Positions 21,317 to 33,612 of a stretch of DNA of 64,000 bases are shown in pieces. This DNA comes from Panopea generosa. Lineage: Eukaryota; Mollusca; Bivalvia; Adapedonta; Hiatellidae. The stretch's first letter is position 1, and each line of letters begins with the position of its first letter. The stretch lies in assembly GCA_029582155.1 (NCBI GenBank), contig CM055901.1, forward strand, positions 19,943,597 through 20,007,596. The letters are read 5' to 3'. A model generated the notes under the pieces. That model was not told the DNA's origin, made no database searches, and worked only from the letters and a program-made list of their open reading frames with translations. A program made the translations under genes and the position numbers.

Positions 21317-24300
21317 TTTAACACTTATCGCTAGACAAGTACGGTGGTGGCTGAGTGGTTATAATGTTGTTGGCTGCCAGGTTTAACACTTATCGCTGGT
21401 CAGGCACGGTGGTGGTTGAGTGGGTATAGGGATAGTGGCTGCCAGGTTTAACACTTATCGCTAGACAAGCACGTTGGTGGCTGAGTGGGTATAGGGGTAG
21501 TGGCTGCCAGGTTTAACACTTATCGCTGGTCAAGCACAGTGGTGGTTGAGTGGGTATAGGGGTGTTGGCTGCCAGGTTTAACACTTATCGCTGGTCAGGC
21601 ACGGTGGTGGTTGAGTGGGTATAGGGGTGTTGGCTGCCAGGTTTAACACTTATCGCTGGTCAAGCACGCAGGTGGTTGAGTGGGTATAGGGGTAGTGGCT
21701 GCCAGGTTTAACACTTATCGCTGGTCAGGCACGGTGGTGGTTGAGTAGGTATAGGGGTGTTGGCTGCCAAGTTTTAACACTTATCGCTGGTCAGGCACGG
21801 TGGTGGTTGAGTGGGTATAGGGGTATTGGCTGCCAAGTTTAACACTTATTGCCGGACAAACACGGTGGTGGCTGAGTGGGTATAGGGGTGTTGGCTGCCA
21901 AGTTTAACACTTATCGCTGGTCAAGCACAGTGGTGGTTGAGTGGGTATACGGGTGTTAGCTGCAAGGTTTAACACTTATTGCTGGTCAAGCACAGTGGTG
22001 GTTGAGTGGGTATAGGGGTGTTAGCTGCAAGGTTTATCACTTATCGCTGGTCAAGCACGGTGGTGGTTGAGTGGGTATAGGGGTGTTAGCTGCAAGGTTT
22101 AACACTTATCGCTGGTCAAGCACAGTGGTGGTTGAGTGGGTATAGGGGTGTTAGCTGCAAGGTTTAACACTTATCGCTGGTCAGGGACGGTGGTGGTTGA
22201 GTGGGTAAAGGGGTGTTGGCTGCCAGGTTTAACACTTATCGCTGGTCAGGCACGGTGGTGGTTGAGTGGGTATAGGGGTGTTGGCTGCCAGGTTTAACAC
22301 TTATCGCTGGTCAGGCACGGTGGTGGCTGAGTGGGTATAGGGGTGTTGGCTGCAAGGTTTAACACTTATCGCTGGTCAAGCACAGTGGTGGTTGAGTGGG
22401 TATAGGGGTGTTGGCTGCCAGGTTTAACACTTATCGCTGGTCAAGCACGGTGGTGGTTGAGTAGGTATAGGGGTGTTGGCTGCCAGGTTTAACACTTATC
22501 GCTGGTCAAGCACAGTGGTGGTTGAGTAGGTATAGGGGTGTTGGCTGCCAGGTTTAACACTTATCGCTGGTCAGGCACGGTGGTGGTTGAGTGGGTATAG
22601 GGGTGTTAGCTGCAAGGTTTAACACTTATCGCTAGACAAGTACGGTGGTGGCTGAGTGGGTATAGGGGTGTTGGCTGCAAGTTTTAACACTTATCGCTGG
22701 TCAAGCACGGTGGTGGTTGAGTGGGTATAGGGGTGTTGGCTGCAAGGTTTAACACTTATCGCTAGACAAGCACGGTGGTGGTTGAGTGGGTATAGGGGTG
22801 TTGGCTGCAAGGTTTAACACTTATCGCTGGTCAAGCACGGTGGTGGTTAAGTGGGTATAGGGGTGCTGGCTGCAAGGTTTAACACTTATCGCTGGACAAG
22901 CACAGTGGTGGTTGAGTAGGTATAGGGGTGTTGGCTGCCAGGTTTAACACTTATCGCTAGACAAGCACGGTGGTGGTTGAGTGGGTATAGGGGTAGTGGC
23001 TGCCAGGTTTAACACTTATCGCTGGTCAGGCACGGTGGTGGCTGAGTGGGTATAGGGGTGTTGGCTGCAAGGTTTAACACTTATCGCTGGTCAAGCACGG
23101 TGGTGGTTGAGTGGGTATAGGGGTGTTGGCTGCAAGGTTTAACACTTATCGCTAGACAAGCACGGTGGTGGTTGAGTGGGTATAGGGTTGTTGGCTGCCA
23201 GGTTTAACACTTATCGCTGGTCAGGCACGGTGGTGGTTGAGTGGGTATAGGGGTAGTGGCTGCCAGGTTTAACACTTATCGCTAGACAAGCACGGTGGTG
23301 GCTGAGTGGGTATAGGGGTGTTGGCTGCCAGGTTTAACACTTATCGCTGGTCAGGCACGGTGGTGGCTGAGTGGGTATAGGGGTGTTGGCTGCAAGGTTT
23401 AACACTTATCGCTAGACAAGCACGGTGGTGGCTGAGTGGGTATAGGGGTAGTGGCTGCCAGGTTTAACACTTATCGCTAGACAAGCACGGTGGTGGCTGA
23501 GTGGATATAGGGGTGTTAGCTGCAAGGTTTAACACTTATCGCTAGACAAGCACGGTGGTGGCTGAATGGGTATAGGGGTGTTGGCTGCAAGGTTTAACAC
23601 TTATCGCTGGTCAAGCACGGTGGTGGTTGAGTGGGTATAGGGGTGTTAGCTGCAAGGTTTAACACTTATCGCTGGTCGAGCACAGTGGTGGTTGAGTGGG
23701 TATAGGGGTGTTAGCTGCAAGGTTTAACACTTATCGCTGGTGGAGCACAGTGGTGGCTGAGTGGGTATAGGGGTGTTGGCTGCAAGGTTTAACACTTATC
23801 GCTGGTCAAGCACGGTGGTGGTTGAGTGGGTATAGGGGTGTTAGCTGCCAGGTTTAACACTTATCGCTGGTCAAGCACAGTGGTGGTTAAGTGGGTATAG
23901 GGGTGTTAGCTGCAAGGTTTAACACTTATTACTGGTCAAGCACAGTGGTGGTTGAGTGGGTATAGGGGTGTTAGCTGCAAGGTTTAACACTTATCGCTGG
24001 TCAGGGACGGTGGTGGTTGAGTGGGTATAGGGGTGTTGGCTGCAAGGTTTAACACTTAACGCTGGTCAAGCACGGTGGTGGTTGAGTGGGTATAGGGGTG
24101 TTAGCTGCAAGGTTTAACACTTATCGCTGAACAAGTACGGTGGTGGCTGAGTGGGTATAGGGGTGTTGGCTGCCAGGTTTAACACTTATCGCTGGTCAAG
24201 CACGGTGGTGGTTGAGTGGGTATAGGGGTGTTGGCAGCCAGGTTTAACACTTATCGCCGGACAAACACGGTGGTGACTGAGTGGGTATAGGGGTGTTGGC

Positions 24301-24733
24301 TGCAAGGTTTAACACTTATCACTGGTCAAGCACGGTGGTTGTTGAGTTGGTATAGGGGTAGTGGCTGCCAGGTTTAACACTTATCGCTGGTCAAGCACAG
24401 TGGTGGTTGAGTGGGTATAGGAGTAGTGGCTGCCAGGTTTAACACTTATCGCTGGTCAAGCACGGTGGTGGTTGAGTGGGTATAGGGGTGTTGGCAGCCA
24501 GGTTTAACACTTATCGATGGTCAAGCACGGTGGTGGTTGAGTGGGTATAGGGGTATTGGCTGCCAGGTTTAACACTTATCGCTGGTCAGGCACAGTGGTG
24601 GTTGAGTGGTAATAGGGGTATTAGCTGCCAGGTTTAACACTTATCGCTGGTCAAGCACGGTGGCTGAGTGGGTATAGGGGTGTTGGAAGCATGGTGGTGG
24701 TTGAGTGGGTATAGGGGTGTTGGCAGCCAGGTT
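21317..24733. repeat. Second 65-bp satellite (~52 copies), unit contains a tRNA box A
   Basis: Unit markers are 'AACACTTATCGCTGGTCAAG' and 'GTGGTGGTTGAGTGGGTATA'. The first unit reads 'GGTGGCTGAGTGGTTATAAT', an exact TGGCNNAGTGG box A, while later units have drifted to 'GGTTGAGTGGGTATAGGGG'. Two variants recur through the array: GCTGGTCAAG/GCTGGTCAGG and GCTAGACAAG, plus TGCCAGG and TGCAAGG. A rare variant 'TCAGGGACGG' occurs at 22181 and 24001, 1,820 bp (28 units) apart. The last units near 24655-24733 are truncated. Confidence 0.97.
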
Positions 24734-24880
24734 CCGACTTTTAACCCAGATTCAACTGGACCCAGGAAACGAACTTGAGAACCACAAAAGTTATGAGCTT
24801 ACATAATGTTCTTAACAACTGAGATAAAATTGATAAGTGTAAGCTTAAATCACTGATCAATGGCCTTTTGATGATACTTC

Positions 24881-25127
24881 GGGCCATCCTTAAAAAAATA
24901 TTTGTTTGCTGTGCTCTGACCCAGTATTTTTTCATGTGGGTAGGTAGGTAGCTATTTTTTTTTTTTTTTTGGCCAAATTTTGATTTTGCATAGTCATTTT
25001 AAATTAAAATAGACAGAAATGATGAAAAAAAATTATACGCTTTGAAAGTAATTAAAAAAGTTTGGGTTGGGGCAATTTTAAGTGAGAAGGTAGGAGCACA
25101 GCAAACAATATATTTTTCATGGACGGC
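24881..25127. mobile_element. MITE with long inverted ends 'GGCC.TCC..TTTGTTTGCTGTGCTC'
   Basis: Left 'GGCCATCCTTAAAAA' and 'TTTGTTTGCTGTGCTC' are mirrored on the right by 'GAGCACAGCAAAC' and 'CATGGACGGCC'. The 3-bp flank TCG stands on both sides. Carries 'GGGTAGGTAGGTAG' and a T run like the outer element at 15278. Non-coding, about 245 bp. Confidence 0.7.
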
Positions 25128-25680
25128 CTCGAGCCAGATACTTAATAATTTATTAACTGTAAAAGGATCAGAATTTTTGTCGTTTTCTGCAAAAGACTAG
25201 GAACATCTTCTGATCAAAAGTCGCTATACCTTACATCCCTATTCCTCTGTATTTAAGCTCCATGTCCTTATTTCTTATTCTTTTCTTGGCTCTAACTATT
25301 ATGAAATGTTCAACTCTCTCAATAAATTTCGAATTTTGGAATTCCTGTAACAAGTCTACTATCTCCAGAGGCAGTGCATTGTTAATTACTGAACATCAGC
25401 TTCTTGCCTGAATGATATTGCATAGTCATCAATGAAAACTGAAAACATTAATCAACTTTAGGGAAAACATTAAAAGCACCCAAACCACTTCAAAGTCAGT
25501 AACATGAGGGATATTTTCACAGCCAGTAAAATGAGGGACATTTTATTACTAACCCGCTGTTTAATCTTACCGTTTAACCTATTTCTCACATGTTAATGAC
25601 ACGGCCATTTTAATGGGCATTAATTTGAAAATGAACCATTTGTCAACAAGATGGTAAATGAATCTATTGACATATTCTAG

Positions 25681-25935
25681 TGCCTAAATTAAAATATTGT
25701 TTGTTTACCACTTCTGACCGACCCCCAACAATCCCACTGGTCAGGAAAGGTTCTTATTCATTACATGTTCCTCAAAAATTCTCTGACTGATTACAAAAAA
25801 ACAAGAGATTTATCTACCTATATACCCACCCCTAAATGGTATGGGCCAGAAGTGGCAAACAAAAAAATGATTTAGGCCATAATTAAAAAATTGCTTGTTT
25901 GCCACTTCTGGCCCGTGGGTAGGTAATTTTTTATT
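25681..25935. mobile_element. Related MITE plus a second partial copy
   Basis: 25681-25873 has inverted ends 'GCCTAAATTAAAATATTG'/'AATGATTTAGGC' with 'TTTACCACTTCTG' and 'CAGAAGTGGCAAAC' just inside. A further left-end copy starts at 25871 ('TTGTTTGCCACTTCTGGCC', then 'GTGGGTAGGTAA'). Confidence 0.6.
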
Positions 25936-26555
25936 TGTTTTCTGATCTTTGTAATCAATCAGATCTTTTTTTTTTCAAATAACATGAGCCAACATATTTC
26001 TTAATTTAACAACAAAAATGGAAATTAATATCATGATAATTGACATACTTTCAAGCAGAGGTTTAAATAATCCATAGTAATTCATGACTGATGAAAAGGG
26101 GAGTATGTCATCACAGCGGTCCCAATATGCGGAGCAGCTGGCCACACATGTTGGAGTGTGTAACTGTGTAAGTTACATGCACATTTTGTTTTTGCCATAT
26201 TTGGAGAGGTAAGACTGGTACATCTATGCAACATTATCCATACAGAATGTAATGTAGCACACTGATCAATGACAGTAATTTTGACAAGATAGAGACCCAA
26301 CAGTGACTTTGACAAATACTACCTCATGGGAGGGTGTGAGGGTCTCTTCAAAACAGTTACTTTGGCAAATATTCCTCGTGGGAGTGGGTAAGGATCAGCC
26401 ATGGTCAATATGGAAATATTTACCACATTCTTCAGTTGTATCATTCACAAATATGAAAAAAAGTTTGAGGAATTAGTAATTTTGGGGGTTATTAGGTTTG
26501 CATTATTATGTCATTATTTTCAGTATATTACAGGTTATATTCATAAGGCACCATG

Positions 26556-26768
26556 ATGATTTATATACAATATTGTGTCTCATTATCATTTGTCTCTCAC
26601 CGCTGATTTAAGTTGGGAAGTTATCAGTTACCCGCTGAGATGGAGTGTACTGATCGAGTACTGGTTAACCTTTCAGGATCCCAGGAAACAGTGGTTATGT
26701 TAACTGACTGTCTGTTAGCCCTCGATGGCATAAAAATTATGCAAGATATTCAATCAATCAATAAATTT
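26556..26768 (+). mobile_element. SINE family A, 5' truncated
   Basis: Begins in the body with 'TTGTGTCTCATTATCATTTG', passes 'GAGTACTGGTTAACC' and 'TGTTAGCCCTCGATGGCATA', and ends in the tail 'TTCAATCAATCAATAAA'. The head is missing. The 76-codon open frame over it is a SINE by-product. Confidence 0.75.
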
Positions 26769-26769
26769 A

Positions 26770-27062
26770 AAGTTGGAGGAAGACCGCAGAGAATGAATCT
26801 GAATAACATCCTCAGTTGTGAGAGAAAAGTGGTCACGCGATGACAGCCTTTATCATTTAACCACAGAGGATTCAACAAGATACTTATGTATTGTAGAGCT
26901 TGTTAAAAAAGAACCTCAGTAAAACCACCATCCCTCCACAAGCCCTTGGCAAACTTTCTTACATAAAGTTTTTGGATCAAGTTGGGTTTGAAACCAAAAC
27001 CTCAGTGGTAAGAGATAAGTGATCTTGAGACTGCCTTAGACCCTTCAGTCACATTAAAAAAA
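26770..27062 (-). mobile_element. SINE family B, two minus-strand fragments
   Basis: 26770-26870 is an internally deleted copy ('GGAGGAAGACCGCAGAG' joined to 'GAGAGAAAAGTGGTC'). 26908-27062 is a second one with 'GGCAAACTTTCTTACATAA', 'GTTTGAAACCAAAACCTCAG' and 'GATCTTGAGACTGCCTTAGA'. Confidence 0.6.
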
Positions 27063-27083
27063 ACTGCATTATCAAGAATCACT

Positions 27084-27228
27084 GCAGTGAGAGACAAATG
27101 ACAAAGTGACCAATGTAATGTAATATATCAATCATCACAGACTCTGGCTGGACCGGAATTTAAAATAACGACCCTTGGATTGATTGTTAGATGGGCTACT
27201 GACTGAGCTAACTGGGCCTGACACTCAA
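27084..27228 (-). mobile_element. SINE family A, head fragment
   Basis: Plus strand: 'GTGAGAGACAAATGACAA', 'TATATCAATCATCACAG' and the head complement 'GGCTACTGACTGAGCTAACTG', which retains a good box-A complement. Confidence 0.65.
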
Positions 27229-27229
27229 A

Positions 27230-28119
27230 TATATTTCACAACTGTGTGTATGACTGGGATGAATATTGAGGTGGGGGGTGTTTACTTAATATTCGGTATT
27301 ATTCCAAAAATTAACAAAAAATTTGGACATTTTGCCTACAGATCAGGAAAACCCATTTAGAACAATGGTGCTGGTGGGGGTGTTTATTATATACTGGATA
27401 TTATGGAAGGAAAACAAGAATACGGAAACTCCCTTTAAAATGATTAGCATGCAAGTGATTAATAAGGAAAATATGGAGATTTAAAAAAAATATACGATCT
27501 TCCTGAATATAGATATTTTAATAGCTGCTCAGGTAAACCTATATGAATCAACAGTTACTGTTTATATAATATTTATTCAACAAAACCTTTCATGATATGG
27601 TAATTCCTCACACACATTCTATTGACTGTATTATAATTATAGCAGCAGTGGAGAGCCACGACTGGTACCCCTGATGAATACTAAAACATCAGTTTACCAT
27701 CTTTAAAACATGGGATTGTGGTGTGTATTTCTAGCATATAATTAAATATGACAAAAGCTGTAACAGATGGGGTGCATCACATTACAGTGTATATATCTAT
27801 TACCCAACCTACCAGTGTGAAGTTTGCAGCATTGAGGGTAACAAAACACCCATCATTAACTACAACATTTTGACACATTTCGGTAATTTATCCTTCATTT
27901 GATAAGGTATGACTGATATTGTTAACAATTTACACCTCTATCATGTTTTATTTGTTGTGCATATTTGAATATTGTCTGGAGTAGTCTGATTCTGGGTTGC
28001 GGCCAGTTTGGTTCGACTGGCTGCTGCATGGCAACCAGTTTTATTGGATGGGTGAATTATTGTATTGTATGGGGGTTATTTTTTTTTGTTTTTATTTTAA
28101 TGGGGTTTTAACATCTCTA
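27230..28119. other. Non-coding, nothing recognised
   Basis: A+T-rich DNA with two similar words 'GGTGGGGGGTGTTTACTTAAT' region at 27270 and 'GGTGGGGGTGTTTATTATAT' region at 27370, suggesting an old local duplication of about 100 bp. No exon seen. Confidence 0.4.
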
Positions 28120-28590
28120 ACCACTATTACATTTCCCATAGGGCTCCATTGTAACATTTATGTCCAAAACAGAGTGAAAAATGAAATTCTGCAGCATGTG
28201 TCTGGGCTCAAATTCTTCACTGGGTCAAGATATGCAATTATAAAGAAAAAAAGTAAACCTTGACCAGGTTGTTTTTTTTTTAAATTCAATGCTTTTGTGA
28301 GACCTATCAATTTCCAGAGTAATAATATGTCAACTATTCGCCCTAGATGCCGTTCGAACCAACAATTCTGAAATGACACAGAATTGTCCAGAAAGCTGGT
28401 ATCAGCATCAAATTTTCAGTGGTGATTTCTAAAATACTGACCATTTAACTCATGCCAGCAAAAAACAAAACTTTGCAGTACAAAGCCCTGAAAAAAGAAG
28501 AAAAAGAAAACTAAAGTTTTATTTCTACCTCCTTCACCTGTAGGTCCAGAGTACTCAAGGGAGATAATAGTGGTGTGAGTCCTTAACGCC
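28120..28590 (+). repeat. Dispersed ~470-bp repeat G, copy 1
   Basis: Colinear with 61335-61775: 'TTTCCCATAGGG', 'GTGTCTGGGCTCAAATT', 'CATTTCCAGAGTAATA'-type words, 'GGTCCAGAGTACTCAAGGG' and 'GAGATAATAGTGGTGTGAGT' in the same order. Small indels throughout. No TIR is evident; the 3' end carries AAGGGAGATAAT. Confidence 0.7.
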
Positions 28591-28812
28591 ATTTTCAACA
28601 TATTTCAGGTTATGTATGGCATATGCAGTTTTATTTGTGGAGGAAGACCTCAGAATGAATCTGAGTAGAACCACTGTACTCCCGCAAGTAACTGGCAAAC
28701 TTTCTCACATCAAGTTTTTTGAGTGTGCGAGACTCAAACCTATGACCTTAGCTGTGAGAGGTAAGTGATCTTGAGACATAGCCTTAGACCAATCAGCCAT
28801 GGAGGACCCTGT
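28590..28812 (-). mobile_element. SINE family B, full length
   Basis: Plus strand: tail complement 'AACGCCATTTTCAAC', then 'TTTTATTTGTGGAGGAAGAC', 'GAATGAATCTGAGTAGAACC', 'CTCAAACCTATGACCTTAGC', 'AAGTGATCTTGAGACATAGC'. Adjoins repeat G on its left and SINE C on its right. Confidence 0.75.
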
Positions 28813-28814
28813 TT

Positions 28815-29070
28815 AGCATTCCTTTCCACAACTTTTCAGACATATCTAACAATTGATAGTGTCTGCCTGAGACAGTATTCTAAGCAATGCCACACTCAAA
28901 TATCATGCCGAAGACACATTGTTTATACCCACTCAGTCACATTAAACTGGCTTCATACCGACCAGACCAAGAACTATCCTCTAACATTTAGTGAGGAAAC
29001 TGAGGTATCTTTCAAACCTTTGGTAAGACCAAACCGTGGATCAAACTTGTTTCTCTCCGAATGAGAGGCG
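28815..29070 (-). mobile_element. SINE-like family C, second copy
   Basis: Shares with 10098-10400 'GTGTCTGCCTGAGACAGTAT', 'CACTCAGTCACATTAAACTG', 'GACCAGACCAAGAACTATCC' and 'TTTGGTAAGACC'. The B box has decayed to 'AAACCGTGGATCAAAC'. Confidence 0.55.
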
Positions 29071-29074
29071 GACA

Positions 29075-29245
29075 CCTTGGGTGGAGGAAGACACCACATT
29101 CTTATATCAAAACTACTGTCCTCCCAAAGTATCTGGCAATTGTTCTCCTCTAGAGGGCTTGCACTTAGCTAAGCTCGAACCCATGACCTCAGCAATAAAA
29201 TGGAAGTGATCTTGAGGAAGATACTTAAACCAATCTGCTATAAAC
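29075..29245 (-). mobile_element. SINE family B copy
   Basis: 'GGTGGAGGAAGACACCAC', 'GTATCTGGCAATTGTTCTC', 'AGCTCGAACCCATGACCTCA' and 'AAGTGATCTTGAGGAAGATA' in SINE B order on the minus strand. Confidence 0.65.
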
Positions 29246-29344
29246 TTGTATAACATCAATTAAATCTAGTGTAAAGTTTCTATATATGCTTAGTTGATAT
29301 AAGATGGTTGAGAACACAAATTGTCATCAACTGGAAGGTTATAA

Positions 29345-29555
29345 CTAAATGGCATCCATTTTATTATTGTTGGACGAAGACCTCTTAATAAATCAAAAAG
29401 AAGAGAAAACTGTTCTTCTGCAAGTAGCTGACAAACTTTCTGGCATAAATTTTCTGAACATAGCTGGGCTTGAACCATTGACCTCATTGCTGAGCGGTTA
29501 GTGATCATAATTATGTCAGCACCTAAAATCACTCTGCCACGGAGGATCCATAAAA
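29345..29555 (-). mobile_element. SINE family B copy
   Basis: 'AAATGGCATCCATTTTATTA' (tail), 'GGACGAAGACCTCTTAATAA', 'GCAAGTAGCTGACAAACTTT', 'GGGCTTGAACCATTGACCTC', 'GCCACGGAGGATCC'. The minus-strand 80-codon frame over it comes from the repeat. Confidence 0.65.
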
Positions 29556-30739
29556 TTGAATAAACACCCCCTGGAGCTCAGACACATATCTCCGGCCAAA
29601 ATATCACACATGTAAATATTCTCCTCTAACCCTGCACATGAAATCTTCCACTAATAAATGGCAAAAAACTGAAATAACTGTCAAAGTTATCCACTAATAT
29701 CATACATTCAAACCTGACAAGCGCCTTAATATACCATAATTGGTGTCATTTACTTTGCCCCTTCCTGTCAATCAGTTCCCCCATACCCTAACTATCACAA
29801 CCAACATCAACACTATCTCCTGCTTGTATCTCATCTTGTGACTTACCTTTAAAATCACCTACAATATCCATTATAATTTCCTGGATTTCCTTTCATGTCT
29901 CTGTCTATATGTCACTACCGTAAATCCGAACATTTGAACACAAATTTCGTATACATTTCAATCAGACAATTTGTTAATGGTTTTTACAATTTTTTTCCAC
30001 TCAGATATCAATCTTTTCATAAAATGACAAATTATCTCTCTAAAATAAAATAAATATAAAAAAGTTTAAATAACTGTTAAATGTCCACACTTCGAAAATA
30101 ATTCACCAGCATAATTTCAATTACACAGCACTAACGCACTAACGATCTCATATCTAAATAAGTGCCCGACCAAAATAAAAAGGTGACGTCGTTTATCTTT
30201 TATTAACATTTTACGATCAATATGCAACAGCATATAGTGATGATATTCGAGGTGTAATGATTATGTGGTATTAAACCACTGAGATGTGCATCTACACGCA
30301 ATCAGTTCTCTTTCTACCCCATACCTCGCTGGATGGCGAACCTATTGTCAATACGACGGGCGATTAATTTAACGATCCTTCGTGGTGTTTACTATTAAAT
30401 ACAACTCATCGCTGCTAAGATTTATGAAACAGGGTTGTGGTAAATATTTTTGCTACGTGACATAATGGAATAATGATTTACCATTCCATGCTTGAGAATT
30501 TAACGATGTAAAGATTCAATTTTACACGCTTGTTATACTGACATGGATTCAGCCATATTGATAAATTGTGTATTTTGTATGATACCGATATAAATAAATT
30601 ACATCTGAGTCATCTATACACGCAATACTGTACCATAAAACACACCTTTATATTTGGAACATATTTTAACAATTTTGAAAGTTTAGGAAATACATAACTG
30701 AGAATTGACTTAGAATCTATAGAAGACTAGTTTGTTTGA
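29556..30739. other. Non-coding, nothing recognised
   Basis: No exon, repeat or array that I can place. Composition is ordinary for the window. Confidence 0.4.
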
Positions 30740-30962
30740 ATATTTAGCATTTTTTTTATGGCAATGAGACAACAGATGATCAGTTATCCTAACCTTTTTA
30801 CCCTGAGAATGTGAACCGCTAACAAGCAATCTGAACACTTCCTGCACGGTTTTCCACTCTGTCAGTTAATATAAACATAATTCACTAAATAATTAAAAAG
30901 CCTTCTATATTAAGTGTCCAAAGGTTTGTCCAAAAGGCGTCTATATGAAGTAATGGGTTAAT
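30740..30962. mobile_element. SINE A 3' fragment joined to hairpin MITE copy 3
   Basis: 30740-30812 carries the SINE A tail complement ('TTATGGCAATGAGACAACAG', 'ATGATCAGTTATCCTAACC'). 30815-30962 carries one arm of the hairpin MITE ('AACAAGCAATCTGAACACTT', 'CGTCTATATGAAGTAATGGG'); the other arm is lost. Confidence 0.6.
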
Positions 30963-30979
30963 TGTTTTTAATATAACAA

Positions 30980-31500
30980 CCAAATAAATTGCAATAATAT
31001 TTATGTGCTACAATGTCATGTATTAAAGCACTATATGACATTGTGGTATTTGATACATGTGTGGTGTTTGTATGTGAGATGTTTTATGAATGTGTGCTGC
31101 ATGTGTTAATGCACTATATGTGGTAATTGTCTTTCTGATGTATGTGTGGTGTATGTATGTGTAATACATGTATTAATGTATTCTATATGGCATTTATTGT
31201 ATGTGTTGTGTATGAATGTTTGCCTTTAATATATGTCAGATGTTTTATGCATATGTGATATTTAATATCTGTGCATGTGTGTAATTTAATGTATGAATTA
31301 AATGCATGCGACATTTTAATGCATGCATTATATTAATGTATACATGCATGATATTAAATGTCAATGTTTATTGTATGTGTGATATTTAATATATGAATGA
31401 TATTTAAGGTTACATGATATTAAATGTATACATGTGTAATTTTTAAAGATATGATATTAAATTTAATGTGTAACATTTAATGTCACACACTTTGAGTGTT
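30980..31500. repeat. Cryptic TG/TA-rich simple region
   Basis: Dense reiterations of 'GTATGTGTG', 'TGATATTTAATATATG' and 'TTAATGTATG' without a fixed period. It looks like slippage-derived sequence and not a true tandem array. Confidence 0.6.
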
Positions 31501-32671
31501 TTATTATGGGATATAAGGCATTGTATCTTATAAGATATAAAACTGTCAAATTAAACTGTAACATATTTTTCAGTCAATTTACCATAATTCACCCTTGCAG
31601 AATTTATAAAAACAGTATCGTCATTTTTTTTAGATTTCAAAATACATTTTTTCAACCAATAAAATAGCGTATAAAAAGTAAACTTAAACGCACCTGCAGT
31701 CTTATCATCCAAACACTTCTATACACAAATCTGAATTCAATAAAATATTACAAAATCTTTACATTATTCATATATACATGCAACTGTTCCCTTATTTATC
31801 TCCATATAAAAAATTCACCATATAAAATGCTTTAAATGTACCAGATCTACGCGATCTACACGACAACAACAATCCTATGAAATTCTTAAAAGCTTTTTCA
31901 CTGAACTTTTTACGAGAAGATACACCTGTATGTAAATTGCCCATAAAACCATTGCGAATCAAAGATGAATCTTTGTTACCTATCTACAAACACTTGTAAT
32001 ATATTTACACTGTTCGCATCTATATAAATCCACATAAAAATCATATTGGCTTCTCTGATAACAATTAAATCTTCTGCAGATGACATACCTGCTGTAGAAT
32101 TTCATCGTTTTTATATGACTTTGTGACCCCCACATCAGATAGCCCTACCTATATAAACCAGGTTTAAACTTGACTTGACCATTCGACTGCTTTCATCATC
32201 AAAGATCCTTGCTCTTAAATAATTGTAAAAAAAAAAATTAGATTTGAAAGTGATCCCAGAGGCCATTTCCCATTGGGTCACTTTCTTTGGTAAATTGCTG
32301 ATAACTGCATCGTAAATCTGTGATTAAACAGGTAATTTAATCAGACAGTGGAAATTGAGAAACTGTGTACCCATAAATTAAATGCCCATGATAAATTGAA
32401 TTTTGACTGGAGTGAAAATTGTGCCTGTCCGTGCAATTTTGACACGTAAACATCACATTAATGTTTGATTGAATCTAAAAAATTAACCTGGATGGATACA
32501 TTTTATCCGTGGGTACAATCTAATCACTCTCTTTCAGGACAAGGAATGACACAAATATAATCACTGACTAGCTTGTGGCTTTAAGTTTTTCTGAAGTAAA
32601 ATCCACACCCAAAGAGGTTAAATATCATTTTTAACACATCAAAAACTGTATGCATGGTTTTATTTGAAAAT
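31501..32671. other. Non-coding, nothing recognised
   Basis: No exon, TIR pair or array noticed. Confidence 0.4.
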
Positions 32672-32850
32672 TTAGTGTCATTTTATTCCATCAAGGGCTA
32701 ACAGATGATCAGTTATCGTAACTACTCTTTCCTTGCATCATGGAAGGTTAACAAGTACTCGAGCACACCCATCCCCGCAAATAATGAATAACTTTCTTGC
32801 TTGAATCAGTGGTGAGAGATAAATGAGAATGATAGGTGACCTGGTTATGT
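32672..32850 (-). mobile_element. SINE family A, 3' and body part
   Basis: 'TTATTCCATCAAGGGCTAAC', 'AGATGATCAGTTATCGTAAC', 'ACTCGAGCACACCCATCC', 'TGAATCAGTGGTGAGAGATA'. The tRNA head is missing. Confidence 0.7.
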
Positions 32851-33469
32851 TCAGAGGTGAAACTTGCCACTATCTGGTTGTTATGTTCAGTCCTGAAAAC
32901 ATCTCTTGGGGAGCTTATATCTGATTTGGTTCTGTTCGGTAATGGAACCTTTCCCCTATTTTACAAACCCTTAAAAACTAATTCCTATTAAATATATATC
33001 AGTGTTTAAAGTGTTTTTTATAAAGGTCTTCAATAAGTCCAATTAACACAAATATACCAAGGCCATCTTGGCATAGAAAATAGAACTAATGGGTAAACCC
33101 TATAAATAATTCATTATAGCGGGATTCACAATCAGGTGACAACCTTAATCACTGTGTAGATTAACATGAAGGTGGGATATAATATTACAAAAATTCAGAT
33201 CTTCCGACATGGAGCATGAGTTGGCAGATATGGACATTTTTTTTCAATTTTTTATCTCCCAAGTTAAGTGTAAACTTGGGGATTTGCTAAATTATTAAAA
33301 CATCCTATAACAAATAGTACACTTTGATAAATCTGTGCACAAACAAATTGTTGCGGTGTCACTGATGGATGTTTTACTAATCTGTAGCTAACAGACATTT
33401 TTTGTATTCATATTATGTTTACATATATATTTTACAATGAATGTGAAACAAGTTCTTACAACTTAGAAA

Positions 33470-33612
33470 AATCATGCTCAAAGTCTTCCTGGGTATATAA
33501 TTATGCCGATAAGTGTCCTTCTCAAGGACACTACACATATTAGCTGTGGCAGGGGATCGAACCCATGACCCCAAGATCTTGGATTCAATGCCTACCAACA
33601 GTGGACCATATG
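33470..33612 (-). mobile_element. Possible SINE, family E
   Basis: Contains a strong B-box complement 'GGGGATCGAACCCATGACC' and 'AAGTGTCCTTCTCAAGGACA'. Single copy in the window, so family membership rests only on the tRNA-like box. Confidence 0.4.
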
